57,302 nt of DNA from Hymenobacter terrenus (GCF_000972495.1 NZ_LATM01000028.1:1-57302), one strand, 5' to 3'; positions 23,085 to 31,839 are shown, counted from the first letter of the stretch. The notes: generated by a model not told the origin, from the sequence alone. Program-made: numbers and translations.

Positions 23085-23690
23085 ATGGCACGTTATACCG
23101 GCCCTACCTCAAAGATTGCCCGTCGCTTCAACGAGCCGATTTTCGGCCCCGACAAAGCGCTCAACAAAAAAGCTTATCCTCCGGGCCAGCACGGCCGCGG
23201 CCGCCGCAAGAAGCAGTCGGAATACGCTGTGCAGCTGATGGAGAAGCAGAAGGTGAAGTACATGTACGGCATGTTGGAGAAGCAATTCGAAAATCTGTTT
23301 CATAAAGCTGCCACGCTACCCGGCATCACCGGCGACAACCTGCTCGCATTGCTGGAGGCCCGCCTCGACAATACCGTGTATCGTCTAGGAATTGCCTCAA
23401 CGCGTCGCGCTGCTCGCCAGCTCGTGGGTCACAAGCACATCACCGTGAATGGTGAAGTGGTGAACATTCCTTCGTACCACTTGCGTCCCGGCGACATCGT
23501 GGCCGTGCGTGAGAAATCGAAGTCACTCGAAGCCATTACTACGAGCCTGTCGGTTCGCAACTCGCGCCAGTTCTCTTGGTTGGAGTGGGACGGTAAGGAG
23601 TTGGCTGGCAAGTTCATCAGCGCCCCTGCCCGTGAGTTGATTCCGGAGAAAATCACCGAGCAGCTCATCGTCGAATTGTATTCGAAGTAA
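23085..23690 (+). CDS. rpsD: 30S ribosomal protein S4
   Basis: 201 residues. MARYTGPTSKIARRFNEPIF opens it; the S4 RNA-binding domain is at LDNTVYRLGIASTRRAARQL with VGHKHITVNGEVVNIPSYHL. S4 nucleates 30S assembly and in E. coli represses the alpha operon by binding its leader; no such pseudoknot was identified here. The N-terminal region lacks the zinc-binding cysteines. Confidence 0.97.
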   Translation: MARYTGPTSKIARRFNEPIFGPDKALNKKAYPPGQHGRGRRKKQSEYAVQLMEKQKVKYMYGMLEKQFENLFHKAATLPGITGDNLLALLEARLDNTVYRLGIASTRRAARQLVGHKHITVNGEVVNIPSYHLRPGDIVAVREKSKSLEAITTSLSVRNSRQFSWLEWDGKELAGKFISAPARELIPEKITEQLIVELYSK

Positions 23691-23705
23691 TTAGCGCTAC
23701 TGGTA

Positions 23706-23730
23706 GCGGCCCGGCAATTTGCCGGGCCGC
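23706..23730 (+). promoter_or_regulatory. Strong GC hairpin between rpsD and rpoA
   Basis: GCGGCCCGGCAA (23706-23717) and TTGCCGGGCCGC (23719-23730) are perfectly complementary over 12 bp with a one-base centre. No T-tract follows (ACTTGTGC), so full termination is unlikely; it may modulate read-through to rpoA or protect the upstream message. Confidence 0.55.
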
Positions 23731-23780
23731 ACTTGTGCTTATACTTCACCTAATTTTTTCAAATTTTTTACGCCCCACAT

Positions 23781-24770
23781 ATGTCAATCTTAGCTTTTCA
23801 GATGCCGGAGAAAGTGGTGATGGAGAAATCCGACGACTTCACCGGGACGTTTGAATTTAAGCCGCTCGAGAAGGGCTACGGCGTCACCATCGGCAATGCG
23901 CTGCGTCGCATTCTGTTGTCTTCGCTAGAGGGTTTCGCCATCACGTCGGTTCGCACGAACAGCGTGTTGCACGAGTTTTCAACCATCGAAGGTGTGATTG
24001 AGGATATGTCCGAAATCATTCTGAACCTGAAAATGGTCCGCTTCAAGAAGACGAGCGACGCCATTGCTGATAAAATTACGGTGCGCGTGAAAGGTCAAGA
24101 GACCTTCTCGGGTGCCGACATTGCCAAGTTTGCCAGCGGCTTCGAAGTACTGAATCCTGACCATGTGATTGCGCACATCGACCCCAGCAAAGAGTTGGAA
24201 TTCGAGTTCACAATTGCCCGTGGCCGTGGTTACGTGCCTGCTGATGAGAACAAGCCGGCTGACCAAGTTTTCGGTCAGATTGCCATCGATGCTATCTACA
24301 CGCCCATTAAGAACGTGAAGTATAGCATCGAAAACACCCGCGTGGAGCAGAAGACCGACTATGAGAAGCTCATCATTGAGATTCAGACCGACGGTTCGAT
24401 TCACCCGGAGGAAGCCCTGAAAGGTGCCGCTAACATCCTCATTCAGCATTTCATGCTGTTCTCGGATAACACGATGACTCTCGAAGGGCCGCGTGTGACT
24501 GAAGACGAGCCAATTGATGAGGAAACCATGCAGATGCGCAAGATGCTCAAGACTCCGCTGGAGGACATGGAGCTCAGCGTACGTGCCAAGAACTGCCTCA
24601 AGGCCGCCGATATCAAGACGATGGGCGAACTCGTGCAGCTCGAAATCGCGGACATGATGAAGTTCCGCAACTTCGGTAAGAAGAGCCTCACTGAACTCGA
24701 GAACCTCGTGGAAGAGCGTGGACTGGAGTTCGGCATGGACTTGAGCAAGTACCGGCTCGAAGAAGACTAG
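23781..24770 (+). CDS. rpoA: RNA polymerase alpha subunit
   Basis: 329 residues. The N-terminal domain has FKPLEKGYGVTIGNALRRIL, the dimerisation and beta-binding region; the C-terminal domain from about residue 245 has LSVRAKNCLKAADIKTMGEL and FRNFGKKSLTELENLVEERG, which binds UP elements and activators. It is full length and in its canonical place between rpsD and rplQ. Confidence 0.98.
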   Translation: MSILAFQMPEKVVMEKSDDFTGTFEFKPLEKGYGVTIGNALRRILLSSLEGFAITSVRTNSVLHEFSTIEGVIEDMSEIILNLKMVRFKKTSDAIADKITVRVKGQETFSGADIAKFASGFEVLNPDHVIAHIDPSKELEFEFTIARGRGYVPADENKPADQVFGQIAIDAIYTPIKNVKYSIENTRVEQKTDYEKLIIEIQTDGSIHPEEALKGAANILIQHFMLFSDNTMTLEGPRVTEDEPIDEETMQMRKMLKTPLEDMELSVRAKNCLKAADIKTMGELVQLEIADMMKFRNFGKKSLTELENLVEERGLEFGMDLSKYRLEED

Positions 24771-24774
24771 TCGT

Positions 24775-24838
24775 AATGGCTGAATTGTTGGAAGTTTGAC
24801 TGGGTTGCAGTCGACCGACAACAGTTCAGCCATTCGCT
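24775..24838 (+). terminator. Imperfect long hairpin after rpoA
   Basis: AATGGCTGAATTGTTGG pairs with the reverse complement around CCGACAACAGTTCAGCCATT over about 16 bp with a wobble and a small bulge, with an inner GACT/AGTC stem. CGCTTTTATAAATC follows. It could partly terminate before rplQ. rplQ lies 110 bp further, and no clear TAnnTTTG box precedes it. Confidence 0.5.
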
Positions 24839-24946
24839 TTTATAAATCTCTTATTTTTTACTAGTACGCCCAAGGGGCAGCGGTTCTAATGAGGCTTCGG
24901 CTCGCCGTGGTCGCCGCCCGCAAGCGTACACATTTTTAAACGTCCA

Positions 24947-25552
24947 ATGAGACACGGAAGAAAAATTAATCAATTGGGTCGGACTACCGCCCACCGCCAC
25001 GCGATGCTGTCTAACATGGCTTCGTCGCTCATCCTGCACAAACGTTTGACGACGACTGTGGCCAAAGCTAAAGCCCTACGTAAGTATGTAGAGCCGATGC
25101 TAACCAAGTCGAAAGAAGACACGACGCACTCGCGCCGTATGGTATTTGCGGCGTTGCAGGATAAAGAATCCATCAAAGAACTGTTCGGCAATATTTCGAG
25201 CAAAATTGCTACCCGTCCCGGTGGTTATACCCGTATTCTGAAACTGAGCAATACTCGTCTGGGCGACAACGCTGAGATGTGCGTTATTGAGTTGGTCGAC
25301 TTCAACGAGACGCTGCTGGAAGCTAAATCGGCCGCTGCTGAAAAAGCTACCACGACGCGCCGTTCGCGCAGCCGCAAGAAGTCGTCGGGTGCAGCTACGG
25401 GCGACGCCGCTACTTCGGCGGTTGAGGTGACGGGCGAATCTGTTGCCCCTGCTGCTACTGTAGAGACTTCGGCTCCGGCTGATAACGCTACTGAAACTGT
25501 AGAAGGTGGGGAGAGCCGTGACGAGGCTAAGGCTGACGAGGCTGGTGCCTAA
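24947..25552 (+). CDS. rplQ: 50S ribosomal protein L17 with acidic tail
   Basis: 201 residues against about 120-130 in E. coli. The core starts MRHGRKINQLGRTTAHRHAM and continues to about residue 125 (LGDNAEMCVIELVDFNETLL). Then comes a basic stretch (TTTRRSRSRKKSSG) followed by an Ala/Thr/Glu-rich acidic tail of about 60 residues. L17 lies near the tunnel exit. Such tails are common in L17 of Bacteroidota, though their function is not known. The gene closes the ribosomal cluster. Confidence 0.96.
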   Translation: MRHGRKINQLGRTTAHRHAMLSNMASSLILHKRLTTTVAKAKALRKYVEPMLTKSKEDTTHSRRMVFAALQDKESIKELFGNISSKIATRPGGYTRILKLSNTRLGDNAEMCVIELVDFNETLLEAKSAAAEKATTTRRSRSRKKSSGAATGDAATSAVEVTGESVAPAATVETSAPADNATETVEGGESRDEAKADEAGA

Positions 25553-25575
25553 TTAAAATAGATTACTGAAGGTTG

Positions 25576-25609
25576 AAAGGGACGTACCGCAAGGTGCGTC
25601 CCTTTTTTC
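25576..25609 (+). terminator. Intrinsic terminator after rplQ
   Basis: AAAGGGACGTACC (25576-25588) pairs with GGTGCGTCCCTTT (25593-25605) over 13 bp with one wobble and a GCAA tetraloop, followed by TTTTTT. It marks the end of the rpsH-rplQ transcript. Confidence 0.9.
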
Positions 25610-25736
25610 GTGTCAGCAGCGCCTCACCTGTAGCCTTTCTCCAAAAAAGAGATAGGATGATGATTTGCCAGAGCTTCGTAGCGTTGGCTAAATAGAGGAC
25701 TTTACTTATAATCGTGCTTATCCCGGTTGATTCCCG

Positions 25737-25744
25737 TAGGTTTG
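25737..25744 (+). promoter_or_regulatory. Possible eno promoter box (TAGGTTTG)
   Basis: TAGGTTTG matches TAnnTTTG 33 bp before the eno ATG. A good TTTG about 20 bp upstream is not present, so only the minus-7 half is convincing. Confidence 0.5.
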
Positions 25745-25776
25745 TAGCGTATTCAACCGTTAAAAAACGACTTGCT

Positions 25777-27048
25777 ATGAGCTTCATTTCGCAAATTCAC
25801 GCCCGCCAAATTTTTGATTCCCGTGGTAACCCGACGGTAGAAGTTGATGTAACACTTGATTCGGGGGTGATGGGCCGCGCTGCCGTGCCTTCAGGTGCCA
25901 GCACGGGCAAGCACGAAGCAGTGGAACTGCGTGACGATGACAAAGCCAAGTACATGGGCAAAGGAGTGCTGCAGGCCGTAGAAAATGTGAATTCACGTAT
26001 CGCGGAGGAATTGGTGGGCTTCTCAGTATACGAGCAGGCGTTGCTGGACAAGATTATGCTGGAAATGGATGGCACGCCCAACAAGGCCAACCTAGGCGCT
26101 AACGCCATTCTGGGGGTGAGCCTGGCTGCCGCCCGCGCCGCCGCGCTGGACGCCAACATGCCGCTGTATCGCTATGTAGGTGGAGTAGGAGCAGCCACGC
26201 TGCCCGTGCCGATGATGAACATCCTGAACGGTGGCTCGCACGCCGACAACTCCATTGACTTCCAGGAATTCATGATTATGCCCACGGGTGCATCGTCGTT
26301 CTCGGAAGCGCTGCGCTGGGGCACGGAAATTTTTCACCACCTGAAAAACGTGCTCAAGAAGCAAGGTTTCAGCACGAACGTGGGCGATGAGGGCGGCTTC
26401 GCCCCAAATATTAAATCTAATGAAGAGGCCATCCAAATTGTATTGCAGGCCATTGAAACGGCTGGCTACCGCCCGGGTGAGGATGTATTCATTGCCATGG
26501 ATGCAGCGGTTTCGGAGTTTTACGAGGACGGCGTGTACCACTTCAAGAAGAGCACCGGCGACAAGCTGACTTCGGCACAAATGGTGGATTACTGGGCCGA
26601 TTGGGTGAAAAAATATCCCATCATCAGCCTGGAAGACGGCATGAACGAAGACGACTGGGCCGGCTGGAAGTCGTTGACGGACCGCGTGGGTAAGCAAACT
26701 CAATTAGTGGGTGACGACCTATTCGTGACGAATGTAGACCGTTTGCAGCGCGGTATTGACGAGGGCATTGCTAATTCCATTCTCATCAAGGTAAATCAGA
26801 TTGGGACGCTGACGGAAACCATTGCGGCCGTGAACCTAGGTCGTCGCAACGGCTACAAGAGCATCATGAGCCACCGCTCGGGTGAGACGGAGGACAGCAC
26901 AATTGCTGATTTGGCCGTGGCGTTGAATACCGGTCAGATTAAGACGGGCTCGGCTTCGCGCTCGGACCGGATGGCCAAATACAATCAATTGCTCCGCATT
27001 GAGGAAGAACTAGGCGAAGTGGCTTACTTCCCTGGCAAGAAGATATAA
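25777..27048 (+). CDS. eno: Enolase
   Basis: 423 residues from ATG 25777 (the frame is open earlier but the conserved start MSFISQIHARQIFDSRGNPT sits here). It converts 2-phosphoglycerate to phosphoenolpyruvate in glycolysis. Metal and catalytic residues lie in GGSHADNSIDFQEFMIMPTG, PIISLEDGMNEDDW, VGDDLFVTN, ILIKVNQIGTLTET (the general base Lys) and MSHRSGETEDSTIADLAV. Length is normal. The divIC-like gene follows 74 bp downstream, an arrangement I have also seen for other bacteria where eno and ftsB are neighbours. Confidence 0.98.
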   Translation: MSFISQIHARQIFDSRGNPTVEVDVTLDSGVMGRAAVPSGASTGKHEAVELRDDDKAKYMGKGVLQAVENVNSRIAEELVGFSVYEQALLDKIMLEMDGTPNKANLGANAILGVSLAAARAAALDANMPLYRYVGGVGAATLPVPMMNILNGGSHADNSIDFQEFMIMPTGASSFSEALRWGTEIFHHLKNVLKKQGFSTNVGDEGGFAPNIKSNEEAIQIVLQAIETAGYRPGEDVFIAMDAAVSEFYEDGVYHFKKSTGDKLTSAQMVDYWADWVKKYPIISLEDGMNEDDWAGWKSLTDRVGKQTQLVGDDLFVTNVDRLQRGIDEGIANSILIKVNQIGTLTETIAAVNLGRRNGYKSIMSHRSGETEDSTIADLAVALNTGQIKTGSASRSDRMAKYNQLLRIEEELGEVAYFPGKKI

Positions 27049-27122
27049 TCACTTTCTTTGATTGATAGTAGAGCGGCCGGTTTTGCGTGAGCAGAACCGG
27101 CCGTTGTATTACCTTTACCCTG

Positions 27123-27437
27123 ATGGAGCTGCCTTCTTTCATTCGCCCGGTGCTGCGCGTGCTGCGCAGCTTTTACTTTCTCACTGGTCTGAGCTTTCTG
27201 GTCTGGATGCTGGTGTTTGATGCCAACGATTTGGGCAAGCAATTTGACATTTATCGCAAATGGAAGGATTTGCGGAGCGAAAAGCAATACTATCTCGATA
27301 ACATTGAGGTGGTGAAAAAAGAGCGGGCTGAGCTAATGAGCTCACCGGCCCTGCTGGAAAAGTTTGCGCGAGAGAAGTACCTGATGAAACGGCCGGGAGA
27401 GGACGTGTTCGTGCTAGTAGCTGCTACGCCAGAGTAA
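27123..27437 (+). CDS. FtsB/DivIC-type septum protein
   Basis: 104 residues from ATG 27123. One transmembrane helix (SFYFLTGLSFLVWMLVF) is followed by a coiled coil (LRSEKQYYLDNIEVVKKERA) and a C-terminal LLEKFAREKYLMKRPGEDVF, the conserved FAREKY..K..E motif of the FtsB/DivIC family. The family bridges FtsQ/DivIB and FtsL in the divisome at mid-cell. Its place just after eno agrees with the common eno-ftsB pairing. Confidence 0.88.
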   Translation: MELPSFIRPVLRVLRSFYFLTGLSFLVWMLVFDANDLGKQFDIYRKWKDLRSEKQYYLDNIEVVKKERAELMSSPALLEKFAREKYLMKRPGEDVFVLVAATPE

Positions 27438-27573
27438 ACCAGCGGTAGGACCTGCCTCCTCTGGCTGGTGTATATGGTATGCCTGGGAAGCCTCACCACC
27501 AGCTGCTCACCTGAGTAGGGGGAGCCGGATGAATAGTATACGAACTGGGGGACAGCTTTCAATAATTACGAAC

Positions 27574-27595
27574 CGGCTCTGAAGAGCCGCTTTTG
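27574..27595 (+). terminator. Terminator overlapping the next promoter
   Basis: CGGCTC (27574-27579) pairs with GAGCCG (27584-27589) around TGAA, followed by CTTTTG. The short stem is plausible as the end of the eno-divIC transcript. Its TTTG (27592-27595) may double as the minus-33 element of the next promoter. Confidence 0.6.
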
Positions 27596-27625
27596 TGCTG
27601 AGCGAGTTGGGGCGGCTTATTTTTG
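27592..27625 (+). promoter_or_regulatory. Promoter for the small exported protein
   Basis: TTTG at 27592-27595 and TATTTTTG at 27618-27625, 22 bp apart, fit the Bacteroidota pattern. Transcription would start near 27632, just downstream of ATG 27629, which argues for the ATG at 27656 or 27668 as the true start of the following gene. Confidence 0.6.
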
Positions 27626-27655
27626 ATTATGCAAGTTCCAAGCAGCCGTCGAATA

Positions 27656-28159
27656 ATGCAGTGGATGACTATTCGCTCTTTTAATCTGAAAGCATGGGCC
27701 TTAGCGTTGGCCGCATTTGGCATTGCCTTGCGAGTAGCTGGGGCAGCATTGCTTGAGCAGTTGCCACCCCAGCTTAGCCAAGGACAAGTGGCGTTGCAGT
27801 TTTTACGGGCAGTGCTGCGCGCCGATTATGCGGGCGCTTATGGGCGCCTGGCGCCGGAAGTACGGCGGGCGATTAATCGGGCGAGTTTTGAGGCCGCAGC
27901 GCAGCCGCTATGGAAGCGTGGGCAGCACCGTGGCCACGAAATAGAATTGTATAAGCTGGGTGTGCGGCTGGGTGATGGTGGCGCTTCGCGGTTGTTCTAT
28001 TCTTTCTCTTTCGCCGGCGATTCGAGTTTGAAAACGCCTTCTGTGCTGCTGGAGGTAATATTCCGAGATACTGCCTCGCGGACTGTTCTAGGGTTTGGTA
28101 TACGGCCAAATGCTGCGAAAGCGCCCATTAAGGGTGCTCTCAGGGAACAGAAAATATAG
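27656..28159 (+). CDS. Unknown exported or membrane-anchored protein
   Basis: 167 residues from ATG 27656; a start at 27629 would add nine residues but would fall before the predicted transcription start. One N-terminal hydrophobic segment (AWALALAAFGIALRVAGAAL) is followed by a soluble domain of about 130 residues with QVALQFLRAVLRADYAGAYG and RLAPEVRRAINRASFEAAAQ, then beta strands ending TVLGFGIRPN. The helical part resembles DUF3887/SnoaL-like accessory domains that often carry 'YAGAYGRLAPEVR', but I cannot assign a family. It may be a periplasmic protein anchored by its helix. Confidence 0.65.
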   Translation: MQWMTIRSFNLKAWALALAAFGIALRVAGAALLEQLPPQLSQGQVALQFLRAVLRADYAGAYGRLAPEVRRAINRASFEAAAQPLWKRGQHRGHEIELYKLGVRLGDGGASRLFYSFSFAGDSSLKTPSVLLEVIFRDTASRTVLGFGIRPNAAKAPIKGALREQKI

Positions 28160-28276
28160 TGCTTTAAGACTTTACGAACGGCCGGAGCAGTTGAAATTTG
28201 CTCATGAGCTGTTTCGTGCGCTACGAATAATGCCCAGTCAGGTTTGAATGTGCTCTCACATAGTGAAAAAAGGGGA
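28160..28276. other. Gap left of inverted-repeat element
   Basis: No gene, promoter box or terminator that I can support. It is the left part of the 333-base gap between the exported protein and the convergent serine hydrolase gene. Confidence 0.4.
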
Positions 28277-28368
28277 CGCACGATAGTAAGAACGGAACTC
28301 TTGTGGGCGGGCTAATGCCTATCGCACCTAATATTCTTGCCGTTGTTTTTTGTCATTACTATCGTGCG
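28277..28368. repeat. Long inverted repeat, possible miniature element
   Basis: CGCACGATAGTAA (28277-28289) and TTACTATCGTGCG (28356-28368) are perfect 13-bp inverted repeats around a 66-base spacer. The pairing can extend inward with AACGG (28291-28295) against CCGTT. The spacer encodes nothing clear. It may be a miniature inverted-repeat element or a structured RNA. Confidence 0.5.
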
Positions 28369-28492
28369 ACCCATATTAAATATAGCATGAATCACGTCCC
28401 AATTGTGTATGGCATAGGTGGGCTAGACCACCATATTAATAGCCTCAAGTACACACCTGTTTTTCTTTTCAAAAGCCCTTCTGGCTCAATGG

Positions 28493-29689
28493 CTACTTTT
28501 CAAGAGCTACCCTCACCACCTCATTCCAGAGGTCCTCACGGTAGAGCTTAGTATCTGCAGGTGTTGCCAGCCCCTTATTAGCTCCCATCACAATGGTAAC
28601 CTCCGAATCGGGGAGGTAATACATATCTGCGACGCAGCCTGCTCCATCTCCATCATGGCCAATACCATAACCGTAAGGGGTGTTTCTCTTAATTAAGCCC
28701 AAGCCGTAGATTGTACTATGCCCATCCTCTACCCAAGTAGTCATGGCTGCCCGAGAAGCTGGACTAACTAGGTTGCCCTCGAAGATGGCTTCCACAAACT
28801 TTGCGAAGTTAGAAGCCAAACCCAGCATTCCGCCATCCCCAAAATCGCTGGCAAGCAATCTGGTTTCTATATCCGTGACGTTGGTAAGCTCCCCGTTTCC
28901 CAAATCACGATAGGTATTGGGAAGGCCAGCAGGAGTAGGATAGCTAGGCTCATTTTTATAGTAGATATCCGTAAGGCCTAGAGGGCTGAAAATACGTTGT
29001 GCGAAAAAATCAGCGTGGCTGGCTCCTGTCACACGGTCGATAATTCTTGCCAACAATAGATAGTTCGTGTTGCTGTAAGTATAGCCCGTGCCTGGTTGAA
29101 ACAACGCAGGTTTGTCGTACACACGTTCAAGATTTTTCTGATTTGTCATGCCTTGTGCCCTATTATCAAGGACGTCGGATAGATACTCTGGTTCCTGAGT
29201 GTAGTTCCGGATTCCTGACGTATGATTCAGTAATTGCCGTACAGTAGCTTGGTTAGCATTAGCGATACGGTCGCAAATAGGAGCAGGCAAATACGTGTTA
29301 ATAGGAGCATCCAGGCTGATTCGGTCCTCTTCCACCAGCTTCATTACGCTTACGGCGGTAAAGGTTTTAGCGATGCTCTGCGGATAAATAAGGTTACAAG
29401 GTCGCATCGGCTCGTCCGTTTCGGTACGTGCTTTTCCGGCCGCTCCTGTCCAGACGCCCTCTTTGGGGGTTTTGATATACAAAACCAAGCCTGGAAAGCC
29501 TTTCTGGACATACTTATCAAGTATGGCCTGATAAGTGGCCGCTTTCGGATGAGATTGATTATTGCCTGCCTTGACAGAACAATCATCAACAGGTTGCTGT
29601 TCGCCAGCGTCCTTCTTACAGCCGGCCAGACTGGTTACCAAGGCTAAGATAGCCGTAGTTTTTAGCATTAGATGTTTCAGGGAGAGCAT
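28493..29689 (-). CDS. Serine hydrolase lipoprotein, class C beta-lactamase fold
   Basis: 398 residues. The N-terminus has a lipoprotein signal ending LAGC (Cys24). The active site set of the beta-lactamase/DD-peptidase superfamily is complete: Ser104-x-x-Lys107 in YPQSIAKTF, Tyr204-Ser-Asn206 in YTYSNTNYLLL, and a C-terminal GHDGDGAGC as the third motif; LLNHTSGIRNY is the conserved segment between. Proteins of this group are D-amino-acid peptidases, esterases or amidases; true beta-lactamase activity is unlikely from this alone. It is probably anchored in the outer or inner membrane. No operon partner. Confidence 0.88.
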   Translation of the reverse strand: MLSLKHLMLKTTAILALVTSLAGCKKDAGEQQPVDDCSVKAGNNQSHPKAATYQAILDKYVQKGFPGLVLYIKTPKEGVWTGAAGKARTETDEPMRPCNLIYPQSIAKTFTAVSVMKLVEEDRISLDAPINTYLPAPICDRIANANQATVRQLLNHTSGIRNYTQEPEYLSDVLDNRAQGMTNQKNLERVYDKPALFQPGTGYTYSNTNYLLLARIIDRVTGASHADFFAQRIFSPLGLTDIYYKNEPSYPTPAGLPNTYRDLGNGELTNVTDIETRLLASDFGDGGMLGLASNFAKFVEAIFEGNLVSPASRAAMTTWVEDGHSTIYGLGLIKRNTPYGYGIGHDGDGAGCVADMYYLPDSEVTIVMGANKGLATPADTKLYREDLWNEVVRVALEK

Positions 29690-30262
29690 TTCGTTCTTTG
29701 TTAAAAGTTGGTTTTCTTACTGTTGTTTTAATACCTCGGTGTGCAATGACTAAGGGACAAAGAGCCTCTCTATGTGGTGCTTGTAACGGCCGGTAGACCC
29801 TTGCCAATAGTCACCGGCATCTTGTAAACCACCATGACTTGGGAGAAATACTGGTTGGTATCGTAACAGATGGGCCTTCCCATACTTGCGAAATCTTCGA
29901 AGAGGAAGCAGGGTAGTCTGTTGTTATCGGCCACGAATAGGCATGGTGCGCCAGTGGCCACATGGGCTAGCATTGATTCTTTCATAGGAACAGTGTGTTG
30001 GAGGTTTGTGATGACGGGGCCGGGCCCCTTTAGCCAGCTTCTGATGCTATACTATGATGCCACCTCACGACGGGCAGCATTCGAATGGCGAACTCTGTGA
30101 GGCAGAAAGTTGAGCCCGGAGCGGGAGGGCTACAGAGAGAAATACGCCCAAAGCTACCCGCTGGATCAACGGTCGACGTCCATGTAGGTCGAGCAGGATA
30201 TCAAGTTTTTCCCAACGGCGTCTATCTAAAGTAGATGGACCTATAACGCCTTGATAGCCTGA
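29690..30262. other. Largely non-coding gap with possible coding relic
   Basis: Between two minus-strand genes. One small ORF (29770-29985) is listed separately. Near 30125-30250 the plus strand reads YREKYAQSYPLDQRSTSM, then after a stop VEQDIKFFP, and in a shifted frame NGVYLK and VDGPITP; the run of protein-like words broken by a stop and frameshift suggests the remains of a gene of unknown family. Confidence 0.4.
29770..29985 (-). CDS. Possible small protein of unknown function
   Basis: 71 codons on the minus strand starting at ATG 29985. The composition is protein-like (MKESMLAHVATGAPCLFVAD, then FEDFASMGRPICYDTNQYF and VVYKMPVTIGKGLPAV). It has no signal peptide, no membrane helix and no family I recognise. 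Its location 80 bp upstream of the serine hydrolase on the same strand could make it the first gene of that transcript. It may be a chance ORF. Confidence 0.35.
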   Translation of the reverse strand: MKESMLAHVATGAPCLFVADNNRLPCFLFEDFASMGRPICYDTNQYFSQVMVVYKMPVTIGKGLPAVTSTT

Positions 30263-31390
30263 TTATTTATTCCTGCTGATAAATTCGGAAGGAGAACAGC
30301 CCACTACCTCTTTGAACACCTTATAAAATGTGGATTTGGCGCTGAACCCGGCCTGGTGAGCAATACCTAACATGCTGTAGTGTCGGAAGGCGGGGTCGCG
30401 CAGCAGGCGCTGGCTCTCCTGCACCCGGTGACGATTGATGAACTTGTAGAAGCTTTCTCCAAAGCCTTCGTTGAGCACCTGCGAGAGAGAGTTGGGAGTG
30501 AGTTGGAGCTGCTCGGCCAAGCTCGTCAGCGACAAATTGGGTTCCAAGAAAGGGCGAGTCTCGTTTATATGCTGTGTCACCTGTTCCATCAGGCCTCGCA
30601 TGTCCTCCGCCTTTAGGGTGGAGGTGCGGTAGCGGACTTCCGGCTCTTCCTGAATGAGGGGTAGTATCGCTGTCATGCTAGCGGGCTCAAACAGGTATTT
30701 CTGCCTCACGGCATGGTAGGCAATCCAATAACTGAAGAACAGCATACCAAATCCAATCAAGTATCCGGCTTGTTTGAACAAGCTAATGCCCATCCAGACC
30801 ACAGACAGTCCTATCATTATCAGCAGTAGATTGCGCAACCATTGCAATTGTTGGTCTTTTACTGAGGAAGCTAATTCTCGGATCACGCGGCGGTGGCGTA
30901 GCAGCAGATAGCTGGCTATGCCATACAGCAGCAGCAGGACTTTCAGCAGATGCCTTGCTGCTTCATTGTGCGGAATGGCTCCCCAGTCTTGCTGTTTCAC
31001 ATAGACCAGCTTTGTGGTTGAATCACCGGTGAAAAAATCCCATAAGATGGTGAAATGCAGGGCAACTGGCAGCAAATGAAGCAGATGCGCGGGCAGAGGC
31101 CTCATATCTGGCCGAGTATGATATAAAACGTATAAGTATAGTAGCGGCCCTACAGCCGAAAGCAGGAGCCCCTCATAGCCCAGTAGTTGCGGGTATTGCC
31201 TGAAAAAATAAGTGTGGTCCAGGAGGTCGCTCAGCAAGGCGCCGGCCAGACAAAGCAGAAGTAAACTCAGTATAAGATTGGCTTTTTTGTTTTGAGCCTT
31301 CCGCAACACAATGAGCAGCACAGCGACTGGAACCAAATTGATAATTGTTACTGCTGCACAGAAGAGATATAGATTAGAGAATAAGGTCAT
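30263..31390 (-). CDS. Membrane-anchored AraC-type regulator
   Basis: 375 residues. About six or seven hydrophobic segments fill the first 230 residues (NLYLFCAAVTIINLVPVAVL, NLILSLLLLCLAGALL, LLSAVGPLLYLYVLY, LLKVLLLLYGIASYLLL, LLLIMIGLSVVWMG, GFGMLFFSYWIAYHAV). Then an AraC/XylS DNA-binding domain follows: SLAEQLQLTPNSLSQVLNEG (first helix-turn-helix) and LGIAHQAGFSAKSTFYKVFK (second) with GCSPSEFISRNK at the end. This one-component sensor layout is frequent in Bacteroidota. The target genes are unknown; the nearby serine hydrolase is a candidate. Confidence 0.88.
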   Translation of the reverse strand: MTLFSNLYLFCAAVTIINLVPVAVLLIVLRKAQNKKANLILSLLLLCLAGALLSDLLDHTYFFRQYPQLLGYEGLLLSAVGPLLYLYVLYHTRPDMRPLPAHLLHLLPVALHFTILWDFFTGDSTTKLVYVKQQDWGAIPHNEAARHLLKVLLLLYGIASYLLLRHRRVIRELASSVKDQQLQWLRNLLLIMIGLSVVWMGISLFKQAGYLIGFGMLFFSYWIAYHAVRQKYLFEPASMTAILPLIQEEPEVRYRTSTLKAEDMRGLMEQVTQHINETRPFLEPNLSLTSLAEQLQLTPNSLSQVLNEGFGESFYKFINRHRVQESQRLLRDPAFRHYSMLGIAHQAGFSAKSTFYKVFKEVVGCSPSEFISRNK

Positions 31391-31839
31391 GGAAGTAGCT
31401 GTTCACTAAGTAGAGCCAATGTGATATTTTGTATTGGCCGTGACCGACTGCTGTGTTTGCAGATTATCACGTTATGAAGCGTGTTGATGAAGCATGTACC
31501 AACAGGACTCCTTACTACCCATTTACCCCTATCGCTGAGTGAAAAAAAATAAGCAAAGGCGAGTACGCCTTTGCTCACTATCGATGCCTCATGGCAGTCA
31601 AAGTAGCGTGAAGCTACCTTATTGGTAAAAATCTGGCTTCATTTGACGCCAAAGCACAGTAGCGTGCCTTGGCAAAGAGTCATTGCATAGTTAGTTGATA
31701 TTGCTTAACCTAGCTGATAGATAACGAGAGGAACCGACTCTCAACTCAAGCATGAAGAACTCGCTTATAAATGACCTTTTGAGAACTTCTGAGTGAGTAT
31801 AAAAGGACGTTTGTACCCGGTTGTGCCGATGGAGTGAGC
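31391..31839. other. Gap between AraC regulator and hscA
   Basis: 450 bases with no credible ORF. A terminator for the minus strand lies at 31545-31575, and GTAGCGTGAAGCTAC near 31603-31617 is a small hairpin. The stretch from 31620 to 31839 shows nothing else that I can support, although a small RNA upstream of the terminator is not excluded. Confidence 0.45.
31545..31575 (-). terminator. Terminator for minus-strand transcript
   Basis: AGCAAAGGCG (31552-31561) pairs with CGCCTTTGCT (31566-31575) around AGTA. On the minus strand TATTTTTTTTC follows directly. It lies 265 bp downstream of the hscA stop, so it may end a longer hscA transcript or one starting in between. Confidence 0.75.

Noticed and set aside
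28303..28551. 82-codon plus-strand frame downstream of the small exported protein
   Set aside because: It covers an inverted-repeat element and runs into the convergent serine hydrolase gene; no family or start signal.
28493..29689. Serine hydrolase as an antibiotic-resistance beta-lactamase
   Set aside because: The SxxK and YSN motifs are shared by many peptidases and esterases, and the lipoprotein anchor and overall words fit that wider group better.
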